This document shows positions 18,727 through 32,788 of a DNA stretch of 64,000 bases, piece after piece (the first letter of the stretch is position 1; each line of letters starts with the position of its first letter). The notes under the pieces were generated by a model. That model was not told where the DNA came from. It did no database searches and saw only the letters and a program-made list of their open reading frames with translations. Made by a program: the position numbers and the translations under genes. This DNA is from Pseudomonas putida. GTDB lineage: Bacteria; Pseudomonadota; Gammaproteobacteria; Pseudomonadales; Pseudomonadaceae. Location of the stretch: NCBI GenBank assembly GCA_041071465.1, contig CP163498.1:1054001-1118000 (forward strand), in the 5' to 3' direction.

Positions 18727-19944
18727 TCAGGTACGGTACTCGGCGTTGATCTTCACGTACTCGTGGGACAGGTCGGTCGTCCAGATGGTTTCGCTGCACT
18801 GGCCACGGCCCAGCTCGATACGGATGGTGATCTCCTCCTGGGCCATCACTGCCGAACCCTGCGCTTCGGTGTAGCTTGGGCTGCGGCCGCCTTTGCTGGC
18901 GATGCACACACTGTCCAGGTACACGTCGATCAAGCTCACGTCCAGCTCCGGTACGCCGGCACGGCCAACGGCGGCAAGGATACGGCCCCAGTTCGGGTCG
19001 GAGGCGAACAGCGCAGTCTTGATCAGCGGCGAATGGGCCACGGCGTAGCCGACGTCCAGGCACTCCTGGTGGTTGCCACCACCGTTGACTTGCACGGTCA
19101 CGAACTTGGTGGCGCCTTCGCCGTCACGGACAATGGCCTGGGCCACTTCCATGCACACTTCGAACACCGCTTTTTTCAGCGCTTCGAACAGCGCGCCGCT
19201 GGCTTCGGTCACTTCCGGCAGGTTGGCCTTGCCGGTGGCGATCAGCATGCAGCAGTCGTTGGTCGAGGTGTCGCCATCGATAGTGATGCGGTTGAACGAC
19301 TTGTTGGCGCCGTCCAGCATCAGGTCCTTGAGCACCGCAGGGGCAACCTTGGCGTCGGTGGCGATGTAGCCGAGCATGGTGGCCATGTTCGGGCGGATCA
19401 TGCCTGCACCCTTGCTGATGCCAGTCACGGTAACGGTCACGCCTTCGTGCTGGAACTGGCGGCTGGCGCCCTTGGGCAGGGTGTCGGTGGTCATGATGCC
19501 GGTGGCGGCTTCAGCCCAGTGGTTTTCCGACAGGTTGTCGAGGGCGGCCTGCAGTGCTCCCTCGATCTTCTCGACCGGCAGTGGTTCGCCGATCACGCCG
19601 GTGGAAAACGGCAATACCGATTCAGCTGGCACACCCGCCAGCTCGGCCAGCTTGGCGCAGGTACGTTCGGCTGCGGCCAGGCCTGGCGCGCCGGTACCGG
19701 CATTGGCGTTACCGGTGTTGGTCAGCAGGTAGCGCACGGTGCCCTGAACGCGCTGCTTGGACAGGATCACCGGCGCCGCGCAGAAGGCGTTGAGGGTGAA
19801 CACGCCAGCCACGCTGGAGCCTTCGGCACAGCGCATGACCACCACATCCTTGCGCCCTGGGCGCTTGATGCCGGCAGAAGCGATGCCGAGTTCAAAACCC
19901 GGAACCGGGTGCAGGGTGGGCAAAGGACCAAGACCAACAGCCAT
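18727..19944 (-). CDS. argJ: Bifunctional glutamate N-acetyltransferase / amino-acid N-acetyltransferase
   Basis: A 405-residue enzyme of arginine synthesis that recycles the acetyl group from N-acetylornithine to glutamate and can also make N-acetylglutamate from acetyl-CoA. The autocleavage site is intact: [21 protein letters not shown], where the Thr of ATML becomes the nucleophilic N-terminus of the beta chain. The substrate loop [14 protein letters not shown] is also present. The ATG at 19942-19944 ([13 protein letters not shown]) is the family N-terminus; an upstream in-frame extension runs into a REP pair and is rejected. Transcription continues from the secA side, but the REP pair separates them. 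Confidence 0.96.
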   Translation of the reverse strand: MAVGLGPLPTLHPVPGFELGIASAGIKRPGRKDVVVMRCAEGSSVAGVFTLNAFCAAPVILSKQRVQGTVRYLLTNTGNANAGTGAPGLAAAERTCAKLAELAGVPAESVLPFSTGVIGEPLPVEKIEGALQAALDNLSENHWAEAATGIMTTDTLPKGASRQFQHEGVTVTVTGISKGAGMIRPNMATMLGYIATDAKVAPAVLKDLMLDGANKSFNRITIDGDTSTNDCCMLIATGKANLPEVTEASGALFEALKKAVFEVCMEVAQAIVRDGEGATKFVTVQVNGGGNHQECLDVGYAVAHSPLIKTALFASDPNWGRILAAVGRAGVPELDVSLIDVYLDSVCIASKGGRSPSYTEAQGSAVMAQEEITIRIELGRGQCSETIWTTDLSHEYVKINAEYRT

Positions 19945-20001
19945 TAGAGCGCTCCTAGAAAAACGGTGAAATGATGATGGAAGAACGGGGCCGCTTCGCG
20001 C

Positions 20002-20106
20002 CCCATTCGCGGCACAAGGCCGCTCCCACAAGGGCATCGCAGCCTAGAATGCGGCGCGGTCCTTGTGGGAGCGGCCTTGTGCCGCGAATGGGCCGCGCGG
20101 CGGCCC
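20002..20106. repeat. REP pair with perfect 32-base arms
   Basis: The arms at 20002-20033 and 20061-20092 are exact inverted copies over 32 bases (core CACAAGGCCGCTCCCACAAG), with a 27-base loop. It lies between argJ and secA, downstream of secA, and is followed by the short GGCCGCGCGGCGGCC palindrome. Confidence 0.92.
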
Positions 20107-20138
20107 CGGATTTGTCACGTTACTGCGAGTGGATCAGA

Positions 20139-22874
20139 TCACTCGATCTGCCCGTGGCAATGCTTGAACTTCTTGCCCGAACCACACCAGCACGGTTCGT
20201 TGCGGCCCAACTTCTGGTCGTTACGTACTGGCGCCGCGGCTACCGCCACTTCGGCACCCTCCTCGCTCAGTTGCTCGCTTTCCAGGCCCGGTGCGGCGGC
20301 GTGCTGGAACTGCATGCGGCTGGCCAGTTCTTCGGCCTCGCGACGCAGGCGGGCTTCTTCTTCGATAGGGTCTTCGCGGCGAACCTGTACGTGCGACAGC
20401 ACGCGGATGGTGTCGCGCTTGATCGACTCCAGCAGCTCCTGGAACAGGCTGAACGACTCGCGCTTGTACTCCTGCTTCGGGTTCTTCTGCGCATAGCCGC
20501 GCAGGTGAATACCGTGACGCAGGTGGTCCATGGTCGACAGGTGGTCTTTCCACAGGTCGTCCAGCACGCGCAGCAGGATCTGTTTCTCGAAGGTACGCAG
20601 GGCTTCGATACCGGCCTGGTCTTCCTTCTCGGTGTAGGCGGTAGTGATTTCGTTAAGCAGCTTCTCGCGCAGGGTCTCTTCGTAGAGGTGATCATCCTCG
20701 TCGAGCCACTGCTGAATCGGCAGCTTCATGGCGAAATCGCTGGCCAGCGAAGCTTCCAGGCCGGCCACGTCCCACTGCTCGGGCAGCGACTGCGGCGGAA
20801 TGTGCTGGCTGATGGTAGCGTCCAGAACTTCCTGGCGGAATTCGACGATGGTGTCGCCGATGTTCTCGGCGGCCAACAGGCTGTTGCGCATGTGGTAGAT
20901 CACCTTGCGCTGCTCGTTGGCCACGTCGTCGTATTCGAGCAGTTGCTTACGGATGTCGAAGTTGCGGCCCTCGACCTTGCGCTGGGCCTTCTCGATGGCG
21001 TTGGTGACCATGCGGTGCTCGATGGCCTCGCCCGACTGCATGCCCAGTGCCTTCATGAAGTTCTTCACCCGGTCAGAGGCGAAGATGCGCATCAGGCTGT
21101 CTTCCAGCGACAGGTAGAAGCGGCTGGAGCCTGGGTCGCCCTGACGGCCGGAACGGCCACGCAGCTGGTTGTCGATACGACGCGATTCGTGACGTTCGGA
21201 GGCGATTACGTGCAGGCCACCGGCCTCGATCACCTGCTGGTGACGCTTCTGCCAGTCGGCCTTGATCTGGGCGATCTGTTCGGCGCTCGGGTTTTCCAGG
21301 GCGGCCACTTCGGCTTCCCAGTTACCGCCCAACAGGATGTCGGTACCACGGCCAGCCATGTTGGTGGCGATGGTCAGGGCACCCGGAGCACCCGCTTGCG
21401 CGATGATCTCGGCTTCCTTTTCGTGGTACTTGGCGTTCAGTACCTTGTGGTCGATGCCTTCCTTCTTGAGCAGGTTCGACATGTGCTCGGAAGTTTCGAT
21501 GGTCGCGGTACCCACCAGGATCGGCCGCCCCTTGGTCATGCTTTCCTTGATGTCGGCAATGATCGCGGCGTATTTCTCGTCGGCGGTCAGGTACACCAGG
21601 TCGTTGAAGTCCTTGCGCGCCAGCGGCTTGTTCGGCGGAATGACCATCACGTTGAGGGCGTAGATCGACTGGAACTCGAACGCTTCGGTGTCGGCGGTAC
21701 CGGTCATGCCGGACAGCTTGGTGTACAGGCGGAAGTAGTTCTGGAAGGTGGTCGAAGCCAGGGTCTGGCTCTCGGCCTGGATGTTCAGGTTTTCTTTCGC
21801 CTCGATGGCCTGGTGCAGGCCCTCGGACAGACGACGGCCCGGCATGGTACGGCCGGTGTGCTCGTCGATCAGCAGGACCTGGCCGTCCTGGACGATGTAC
21901 TCGACGTTGCGGTGGAACAGTTTGTGCGCGCGCAGGCCAGCGTAAACGTGGGTCAACAGGCCCAAGTTATGGGCGGAGTACAGGCTCTCGCCTTCGGCCA
22001 GCAGGCCCGCTTGGGTCAGCATCTCTTCGATGAACTGGTGACCGGCCTCGTTCAGCTCGACCTGACGGCTCTTCTCGTCGATGGTGAAGTGGCCTTCCTG
22101 GGTGACCTGGCCTTCGACCTCTTCGATGTGCTGGGTCAGGCGCGGGATCAGGCGGTTGATTTCGATGTACAGCTTGGAGCTGTCTTCAGCCTGGCCGGAA
22201 ATGATCAGCGGGGTACGCGCTTCGTCGATGAGGATCGAGTCGACTTCGTCGATCACGGCGAAGTTCAGTTCACGCTGGAACTTCTCCTCCTGGCTGAACG
22301 CCATGTTGTCGCGCAGGTAGTCGAAACCGAATTCGTTGTTGGTGCCGTAGGTGATGTCGGACGCATAAGCGGCGCGCTTTTCTTCCGGCGGCTGGAAGGC
22401 CGAGACGATACCGACCGACAGGCCGAGGAACTCGTACAGCGGGCGCATCCAGTTGGCGTCACGGCGGGCCAGGTAGTCGTTGACGGTGACCACGTGCACG
22501 CCCTTGCCGGACAATGCGTTGAGGTACACGGCCAGGGTACCGACCAAGGTCTTGCCTTCACCGGTGCGCATTTCTGCGATCATACCCTCGTGCAGGGTCA
22601 TACCACCGATCAGCTGCACGTCGAAGTGGCGCATGCCCATTACGCGCTTGCCGGCCTCACGGGCCACGGCGAAGGCTTCGGGCAGCAATTGGTCCAGTGT
22701 CTCGCCTTTGGCCAGGCGCTCCTTGAACTCTGCGGTCTTGCCCCGCAGCTGCTCGTCGGAGAGGGCCACCATCTTCTCTTCGAAGGCATTGACGATACTC
22801 ACCGTCTTGAGCATGCGTTTGACTTCACGCTCGTTCTTGCTTCCAAAAAGTTTTTTTAACAAAGGCGCAAACAT
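20139..22874 (-). CDS. secA: Preprotein translocase ATPase SecA
   Basis: A 911-residue motor that pushes secretory proteins through SecYEG. The N-terminus is [17 protein letters not shown]; Walker A is MRTGEGKTL (near 102-110), [19 protein letters not shown] is the DEAD-box region (near 209-227), and [21 protein letters not shown] lies in the second nucleotide-binding fold. The C-terminal zinc/SecB-binding tail [14 protein letters not shown] is intact. The ATG at 22872-22874 is chosen over one six codons upstream because it gives the family N-terminus. Confidence 0.99.
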
Positions 22875-23175
22875 ATCGGCAGGATCTTCCACACGTAGGG
22901 ATGGAGGGCGGCCCCATGAGTCGCCCGTGCAGCCCTAAGGCCGCATGCGAACGAGCATTCTACCCGGAAACGATGGTGAGGAAAGTGGTGGATTTCCACG
23001 ATGCTATTACAGCGTTTTGGCGGGGGCTTGTTTTAGATAGGGGCATTTTCCCTGAGTTCAAGGCCCGTGTTCATGAAACGTATCGAGAATGACTCGTATC
23101 TTGCATTGCCCGCGAACGGCCGCCACAGGCTATAGAGGTGTTAAACTGCCGCTCTTGCCATCTCATGCGTACCCC
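22875..23175. other. Divergent spacer between secA and the DciA-like gene
   Basis: This 301-base stretch separates two divergent genes and must hold both promoters. A TATAGA at 23131-23136 on the plus strand is a plausible -10 for the DciA-like gene, and TAGAAT on the minus strand (about 22957-22962) is a plausible -10 for secA. No convincing -35 boxes, repeats or small genes were seen. Confidence 0.4.
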
Positions 23176-23631
23176 ATGGCCTACAAACCCTCCCCCGCCC
23201 AGCCGCCCTCCGCCCTGCTGCGCCAGGTGCGCCCACTGCGCCTGCTGCTGAACCAGGCCGAGCGCCTGGAGCACCTGCAGCGCCTGCTGGAAAGCCAACT
23301 GCAACCGGCGGCCCGCGAGCACTGTCACGTGGCGTCGTGGCGTGATGGCACCTTGTTGCTGGTGGTGACCGACGGCCATTGGGCAACCCGCCTGCGCTAC
23401 CAGCAGAAGCGTTTGCTGGCGGCATTGCAGGCCATGGAAGCCTTCGGCAACCTCAGGCGCATCCTGTTCAAGGTGCAGCCGCCGCTGGTGCCGGCCAAGC
23501 GTGGTGGGCACGCCGCAGAGCTGTCGAACAGCGCGGCCGAGAGCCTGCGCGATACCGCCGAGGGCATCACCGACCCCAAGCTGCGCGCAGCGCTGGAACG
23601 GCTGGCAGCCCACGCTCAGCACAAGCCATAA
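23176..23631 (+). CDS. DUF721 / DciA-like protein
   Basis: A 151-residue basic protein. Residues about 10-105 form a DUF721 domain (LRLLLNQAERLEHLQRLLESQL, CHVASWRDGTLLLVVTDGHWATRLRYQQKRLL), and the C-terminal part is variable and polar. DUF721 proteins include DciA, the ancestral loader of the DnaB replicative helicase in bacteria lacking DnaC, and pseudomonads are among the species that use it. The ATG at 23176 starts the conserved region; further upstream in-frame sequence is promoter. Its stop codon is embedded in the terminator it shares with lpxC. Confidence 0.85.
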   Translation: MAYKPSPAQPPSALLRQVRPLRLLLNQAERLEHLQRLLESQLQPAAREHCHVASWRDGTLLLVVTDGHWATRLRYQQKRLLAALQAMEAFGNLRRILFKVQPPLVPAKRGGHAAELSNSAAESLRDTAEGITDPKLRAALERLAAHAQHKP

Positions 23632-23657
23632 AAAAGGCCACCCGAAGGTGGCCTTGA
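23630..23657. terminator. Shared terminator between dciA-like gene and lpxC
   Basis: The stem AAGGCCACC / GGTGGCCTT with loop CGAA is followed by a T-run on the minus strand, so it best ends the lpxC (dcw) transcript; on the plus strand the T-run is only partial (CTTGATT). It begins within the stop codon of the convergent DciA-like gene. Confidence 0.88.
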
Positions 23658-23684
23658 TTACAACACTAGAGAGAGTGTTCGAAC

Positions 23685-24632
<948 letters not shown>

Positions 24633-24708
24633 TCAACAAAGGCTGGGGATGATAACAGACCCAACCTTTGATGAATACCAATCACCTTTATACCCCTGAT
24701 AAATTCCA

Positions 24709-25905
24709 TTAATCAGCCTGACGACGCAGGAAAGCCGGGATATCGAGGTAGTCCAGGTCATCCTGAGGGTTCAGTTTAGCGGCTGCGGCAGCACCTGCAT
24801 GGGCCTGGTTGCGCATTACGGTCGGGCGCTCCAGGTCACGGTAGTTGACCGCTGGCTGCTCCTGGCGGGCCGGCGCAGGGTTGGACGCTTCGTACGCCTG
24901 CTGGGCGGTCTGCAGGGTGTTGTCGACTACCTTCACAGGCTTCTCGATGCGCGCGCCCAGGCCAGTGGCCACGACCGTCACGTGCAGTTCGTCGCGCATG
25001 TCCGGGTCGATCACGGTGCCGACCTTGACCATCGCGTGGTCAGAGGCGAAGGCTTCGATGATGCTACCCACGTCGGAGTACTCACCCAGCGACAGGTCCG
25101 GGCCTGCGGTGATGTTCACCAGGATGCCGCGCGCGCCCTGCAGGTTGACGTCTTCCAGCAGCGGGTTGCGGATCGCGGCTTCGGTGGCTTCACGCGCACG
25201 GTTCGGGCCGCTGGCGCAGCCAGTACCCATCATGGCCATGCCCATCTCACCCATTACGGTACGCACGTCGGCAAAGTCGACGTTGATCATGCCAGGGCGC
25301 TTGATGATGTCGGAAATACCGCGCACGGCACCGGCCAGTACATCGTCAGCCTTGGCGAAGGCGGACAGCAGGCTGGCATCCTTGCCCAGGATGGTCAGCA
25401 GCTTCTCGTTGGGGATGGTGATCAACGAGTCGACGCTTTCAGCCAGCATGCGGATGCCTTCATCGGCGATCTGCATACGTTTGCGACCCTCGAACGGGAA
25501 CGGACGGGTCACCACGGCTACGGTGAGAATGCCCATTTCCTTGGCCACTTCGGCAATGATCGGCGCTGCACCGGTACCGGTACCGCCGCCCATGCCAGTG
25601 GTGATGAACACCATGTTGGTGCCTTGCAGCACTTCAGCGATGCGCTCACGGTCTTCCAGCGCGGCCTGACGGCCGACTTCCGGATTGGCACCAGCACCCA
25701 GGCCCTTGGTCACGCCAGTGCCCAATTGCAGAATGGTGCGCGCACCAATGTTTTTCAGCGCCTGGGCATCGGTGTTGGCGCAGATGAATTCCACGCCTTC
25801 GATGCTGCTCTTGACCATGTGATTGACGGCGTTGCCGCCACCACCACCAACGCCGATCACCTTGATGACCGGGCTTTGCGGGACGTTGTCTACGAGCTCG
25901 AACAT
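24709..25905 (-). CDS. ftsZ: Cell division tubulin homologue FtsZ
   Basis: A 398-residue GTPase that polymerises into the Z ring at mid-cell. The tubulin signature GGGTGTGAAP (near 104-113), the N-terminal GVGGGGGNAVNHM loop and the T7 synergy loop NVDFADV are intact. After a variable linker, the C-terminal peptide DYLDIPAFLRRQAD (the binding site for FtsA, ZipA and MinC) is present. It follows ftsA by 55 bases. Confidence 0.99.
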   Translation of the reverse strand: MFELVDNVPQSPVIKVIGVGGGGGNAVNHMVKSSIEGVEFICANTDAQALKNIGARTILQLGTGVTKGLGAGANPEVGRQAALEDRERIAEVLQGTNMVFITTGMGGGTGTGAAPIIAEVAKEMGILTVAVVTRPFPFEGRKRMQIADEGIRMLAESVDSLITIPNEKLLTILGKDASLLSAFAKADDVLAGAVRGISDIIKRPGMINVDFADVRTVMGEMGMAMMGTGCASGPNRAREATEAAIRNPLLEDVNLQGARGILVNITAGPDLSLGEYSDVGSIIEAFASDHAMVKVGTVIDPDMRDELHVTVVATGLGARIEKPVKVVDNTLQTAQQAYEASNPAPARQEQPAVNYRDLERPTVMRNQAHAGAAAAAKLNPQDDLDYLDIPAFLRRQAD

Positions 25906-25960
25906 TTTCCCTCTCCTTACAGTTCTCTAGTTGTTGCGCCTACCACTACTGCTTTGAAAC

Positions 25961-27222
25961 TTAGAAGTTGCCCTGGACCCATTTCTTGAAGCGCTCAAGC
26001 ACTGGGGCCTTCGGTTCATCGCCATAGCTGTTGTTGCTGCTGTTGCTGTTACCGGTCAGGACCAGGTCCTCGGACTGCTTCAGCAGGCCATAGGTGAGCA
26101 AGCCCACGCCGGTGGAATAGATCGGGTTGCGCACCACGTCGCTCAGCCCCCGAACGCTGTGCGGTACGCCCAGGCGTACCGGCATATGGAAGATTTCCTC
26201 GGCCAGTTCCACGGCGCCTTCCATCTTCGCGGTGCCGCCGGTGAGCACGATGCCGGCCGGCACCAGGTCCTCGTAGCCGCTGCGGCGCAGTTCGGCCTGG
26301 ATCAGGGTGAAGAGCTCGTCGTAACGTGGCTCCACCACCTCGGCCAGGGCCTGGCGCGACAGCTCACGCGGTGGGCGGTCGCCCACACTCGGCACCTTGA
26401 TGGTCTCGCCGGCGCCGGCCAGTTTGGCCAGGGCGCAGGCGTAGCGGATCTTGATTTCTTCGGCGTACTGGGTAGGGGTACGCAGGGCCATGGCGATGTC
26501 GTTGGTCACCTGGTCGCCGGCAATCGGGATGACTGCGGTGTGGCGGATGGCACCCTCGGTGAAGATGGCGATGTCGGTGGTGCCGCCACCGATGTCCACC
26601 AGGCACACGCCCAGCTCTTTTCATCATCGGTCAGTACCGAATAGGCCGAAGCCAGCTGCTCGAGGATGATGTCGTCGATTTCCAGACCACAGCGGCGTAC
26701 GCACTTCTCGATGTTCTGCGCCGCGTTGACCGCGCAGGTGACCACGTGAACCTTGGCTTCCAGGCGTACGCCCGACATGCCCAGCGGCTCGCGCACGCCT
26801 TCCTGGTTGTCGATCACGTAATCCTGCGGCAGGGTGTGCAGCACGCGCTGGTCGGCCGGAATCGCCACGGCCTGAGCGGCGTCGAGTACGCGCTCCAGGT
26901 CGGCCACGCTGACCTCGCGGTCGCGGATGGCGACGATACCGTGGGAGTTCAGGCTGCGGATGTGATTGCCAGCCACGCCGACGAACGCCGAGTGAATGCG
27001 GCAGCCGGCCATCAGCTGTGCCTCTTCCACGGCGCGCTGGATCGACTGCACGGTGGACTCGATGTTCACCACCACGCCCTTCTTCAGGCCACGGGACGGA
27101 TGAGTGCCGATCCCGACGATTTCCAGGGTGCCGTCTTCGCCCACTTCGCCCACCAGCGCCACCACCTTGGAGGTGCCAATGTCCAGCCCGACGATCATTT
27201 TGCCGCTATGCGCGTTTGCCAT
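25961..27222 (-). pseudogene. ftsA: ftsA, cell division actin homologue, with a one-base frameshift (probable sequence error)
   Basis: FtsA tethers FtsZ to the membrane and recruits later division proteins. The first part (MANAHSGKMIVGLDIGTSKVV... to YSVLTDDEK) and the second part (CLVDIGGGTTDIAIF... to the membrane helix ERFKKWVQGNF) are both typical but lie in different frames. The join falls at a run of four T residues (26618-26621); five would give DDEKELGVCLVDIGG and a 420-residue protein, the usual length. The actin-fold ATP-binding parts and the C-terminal amphipathic helix are otherwise intact. Since ftsA is essential in related bacteria, a missed base in a homopolymer is far more likely than a real break. 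Confidence 0.93.
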
Positions 27223-27236
27223 GGTCCTGCCTCTCT

Positions 27237-28106
27237 CTAATTCTTCGCAACGGCGGGTTGGGCCGTCGTCGGTGCAATCGGTTCCCGCCAACCAACGGCA
27301 AGTCCGTTGGAATAACGCAGATCAATGCGGGCGATAGTGGTGATCTGGTCTTTGAGTGTCTTGTCGTAAATGGCAATGAAACGGCGCATCTTCTCCACCA
27401 GATGGTCGCGCCCCAGCAGCAGCTCGATGCCCGGCCCGGCACTGCTCGCACCGGTGGTCAGGAACCAGCTGCCTCGCTCGCGCAGCTCCAGGCGAGCGAT
27501 GGAAAAGCCCAGGGGGCGCAGCATCTGGCTCAATACCTGATACTGCTGCATGACTTGTTGCTGCGCACGCTGCGGCCCGGCCAACTGCGGCAGGTGTTCG
27601 TAGTTGGCCAGCTCGCGCGGGGTAAAGGCCTGGCCCTGGTTGTTGAGCAAAGCTTCATCACCCCAGCGGGCTACCGGCAGTTGCTCTTCCAGGCGGATCA
27701 CCACCTCGTCGGGCCACACCCGGCGCACTTCGGCATGGGCGATCCAGGGCATCTGCTCAAGCTCGGCACGCATCGCCGGCAGGTCGACACTGAAGAAGCT
27801 TGCCGCCACGTAGGGCGCGATACGCTGCTGCACCGACTGCTGGCTGATGTAGCTGAGGTCACCCTGCACGTCGATCTTGGTGATGGGCCGGTCGGCGTAC
27901 GGCATCAGCCGAATGGCGCCCTCGTAGGCACCAAAACCGGCCGCCACCAGCAGCACCGGCCACAGCAGGCGCTTGAGGCCGCCCAGGCTTGGCCGTGGCA
28001 GGCGCGCCGATACGGGCTCGTCGGCCACCAGCCGGCTGGCACCACGCGGCACCGGCTTGCTACGGCCGGTAACGGGTTGCTGCTGACGTATCATCGCGCC
28101 TTGCAT
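27237..28106 (-). CDS. ftsQ: Cell division protein FtsQ
   Basis: A 289-residue bitopic inner-membrane protein linking early and late division proteins through FtsB/FtsL. It has a basic cytoplasmic tail (about 1-45), one membrane helix ([21 protein letters not shown], about 46-66), a POTRA domain beginning [15 protein letters not shown], and the beta domain with [24 protein letters not shown]. It sits between ddlB (5 bases away) and ftsA (14 bases). The ATG at 28104-28106 (MQGAMIRQQ) is used; an ATG four codons later is possible. Confidence 0.96.
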   Translation of the reverse strand: MQGAMIRQQQPVTGRSKPVPRGASRLVADEPVSARLPRPSLGGLKRLLWPVLLVAAGFGAYEGAIRLMPYADRPITKIDVQGDLSYISQQSVQQRIAPYVAASFFSVDLPAMRAELEQMPWIAHAEVRRVWPDEVVIRLEEQLPVARWGDEALLNNQGQAFTPRELANYEHLPQLAGPQRAQQQVMQQYQVLSQMLRPLGFSIARLELRERGSWFLTTGASSAGPGIELLLGRDHLVEKMRRFIAIYDKTLKDQITTIARIDLRYSNGLAVGWREPIAPTTAQPAVAKN

Positions 28107-28111
28107 GGTTG

Positions 28112-30505
<2,394 letters not shown>

Positions 30506-30513
<8 letters not shown>

Positions 30514-31584
30514 GGGCCACCTCCAGGCAGATATCGACCACGGTGCTGGTTGCGGCAGGTTTGGCCAGGCGCCGTGCGGTGCCTGCCATGACGTTGAGTT
30601 TCTCGGGTTGCATCAGCACCTCGTTCAGGCGTTCAGCGAGCTGCGCTGCGCCAGTTGTCGCTTGTGGCATCAGGAAGGCAGCGCCTTCGCGGGCCAGATA
30701 TTGGGCGTTGTGGGTCTGGTGGTCGTCGATTGCGTGGGGCAAAGGCACCAGCATCGAAGGCAGGCCTGCTGCCGCCAGCTCGCTGACGGTCAGGGCACCG
30801 GCCCGGCACACCACCATGTCGGCCCAGCCATAGGCTTGGGCCATGTCTTTGATGAAGGGCTCTACCTGAGCTGCGACGCCCGCCTCGTGATAACGCTCGG
30901 CAGTGATCGGCGCGTGTTGCTTGCCGGCCTGGTGGAACACCTCTGGCCGCAGCCCAGCGGGCACCTCGGACAGGGCCTTAGGCAACAATTTGTTCAATGG
31001 TTCCGCACCCAGGCTGCCACCGAGCACCAACAGGCGTGCACGGCGCTCGGCCAGGGGCGCGCGTTGCGCGTCCATGAACAGCTCCGGGCGCACCGGGTTG
31101 CCGGTGGTGCGACGTTTGTCGCTAGCCTCGAAGGTGTTCGGGAAAGCTTCGCAGACCCGCGCCGAAAGTGGCACCAGCAGGCGATTGGCGGTACCGGCCC
31201 GGGCATTCTGCTCGTGAATCACCAGCGGCACGCCGCACAGCCGCGCAGCAACGCCACCAGGGCCGGTCACGTAACCGCCAAAGCCCAGTACGCATACCGG
31301 CTTGAGCTGACGAATGATCCGCCGCGCCTGCAGCACGGCCTTGATCAGGGTGAACGGCGCCTTGAGCAACGACAGCTTGCCCTTGCCGCGCAAGCCGCTG
31401 ACCTGGATCAGGTGCAATGGCAAGCCTGCCTGTGGCACCAGCTCGTTCTCGATGCCGCGCGGGGTGCCCAGCCAGTGCACGCTGTAACCGCGTGCCTGGA
31501 ACTCTCGGGGCAGGCCAGGGCCGGGAACACATGGCCCCCGGTGCCGCCTGCCATGATCAATACATTCTTGCCGTCAGCGGCCAT
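30506..31584 (-). pseudogene. murG: murG, lipid II-forming GlcNAc transferase, with a one-base frameshift (probable sequence error)
   Basis: MurG adds GlcNAc to lipid I at the inner face of the membrane to give lipid II. The N-terminus MAADGKNVLIMAGGTGGHVFPALAC and the rest (VHWLGTPRGIENELVP onward, including LGGSLGAEPLN and VVCRAGALTVSELAAAGLPS) are intact but in different frames. The break is at 31508-31512, where the plus strand reads CTCGGGGCAGG; one extra C (CTCGGGCGCAGG) restores ALACAREFQARGY and the standard 359 residues. MurG is essential, so this is best read as a sequencing or assembly deletion. Confidence 0.92.
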
Positions 31585-32788
31585 GACTGGTCTCCTCGGC
31601 AAAATCGCTTTCACTGAATTCGTGTTCCTCGCTGCCCAGGTGCGTGCGGCTTTCCCACTCGATGCGCAGCAACAGGCCCACGCAGGCACAGCAGATCACC
31701 AGCGAGCTGCCCCCGTAACTGAGGAATGGCAAGGTCAGGCCCTTGGTCGGCAGCAGGCCGACGTTCACGCCAATGTTGATCAGGAACTGGCCGATCCACA
31801 GGAAGGCCAGGCCGAACGCCATATAGGCGGCAAAGAACTGCTTGGCCTTCTCGGCCCACAGGCCGATGTACAGGGCACGCACGGTGACGAACACGAACAA
31901 GGCGATGGTCACCAGCGAGCCGACCACGCCCAACTCTTCGGCCAATACCGAGAACACGAAGTCGGTGTGCGCTTCAGGCAGGTAGAACTGCTTCTGCACA
32001 CTGTTGCCCAGGCCAACACCCAGCCACTCGCCACGGCCGAAGGCAATCAGCGCCTGGGTCAGCTGGTAACCCGAGCCGAACTGGTCGGACCACGGGTCGG
32101 TGAACGTGATAAGGCGCGCCATCCGGTACGGCTGCGCCTGTACCAGCACGAACACCGCCAGCACCGCCAGCACCACCATCAGGCTGAAGCGGAACAGCCC
32201 CACCCCGCCAAGGAACAGCATCGCCGCCGCCGCGCCCATCATCACCACGGTGGCACCGAAGTCCGGCTCCATCAGCAGCAGTGCAGCCATGGGCAGCAGC
32301 ACGATGAACGGTTTGAAGAAGCCCATCCAGGTTTCGCGCACCTCGGTCTGACGGCGCACCAGGTAGCCGGCCAGGTAGATGACCACGAACACCTTGGCAA
32401 TTTCCGAAGGCTGCACGTTGAAGAAGCTGAAACCGATCCAGCGCATGGAGCCGTTCACTTCACGACCGATGCCTGGCACCAGCACCAGCACCAGCAGGCC
32501 GAAGGCGCCCAGCAGCATCATGAAGCCCATGCGCTGCCAGGTGGCGATCGGCACCAGCATGGTCGCACCACAGGCAACCAGGCCAAGGGATACGTAAACC
32601 AGGTGGCGGAACATGTGGTAAAGCGGGTTGCCCGACTGCACCGCAGCCACTTCCGAGGACGCCGAGGTGATCATCACCAGGCCAAGGCCCAGCAAGGCCA
32701 GGCAACCGGCAAGCATCGGGAAGTCCAGGTCGATGCCACGGCCGCTGATCAGCGGCGACGGGTAAGGCTTGAGGATGCCGAAGATCAT
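31574..32788 (-). CDS. ftsW: Peptidoglycan glycosyltransferase FtsW (SEDS family)
   Basis: A 404-residue polytopic SEDS protein that polymerises septal glycan strands with FtsI. About ten hydrophobic segments, the PSEIAKVFVVIYLAGYL motif, MEPDFGATVVMM (the catalytic Asp region) and the C-terminal GLTLPFLSYGGSSL motif are present. The ATG at 32786-32788 (MIFGILKPYPSP) overlaps the end of murD by 4 bases; longer in-frame starts lie inside murD. Confidence 0.96.
   Translation of the reverse strand: MIFGILKPYPSPLISGRGIDLDFPMLAGCLALLGLGLVMITSASSEVAAVQSGNPLYHMFRHLVYVSLGLVACGATMLVPIATWQRMGFMMLLGAFGLLVLVLVPGIGREVNGSMRWIGFSFFNVQPSEIAKVFVVIYLAGYLVRRQTEVRETWMGFFKPFIVLLPMAALLLMEPDFGATVVMMGAAAAMLFLGGVGLFRFSLMVVLAVLAVFVLVQAQPYRMARLITFTDPWSDQFGSGYQLTQALIAFGRGEWLGVGLGNSVQKQFYLPEAHTDFVFSVLAEELGVVGSLVTIALFVFVTVRALYIGLWAEKAKQFFAAYMAFGLAFLWIGQFLINIGVNVGLLPTKGLTLPFLSYGGSSLVICCACVGLLLRIEWESRTHLGSEEHEFSESDFAEETSHGR

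Noticed and set aside
19971..22859. A 962-codon open frame opposite secA.
   Set aside because: A high-GC antisense shadow of secA; secA is complete and unmistakable.
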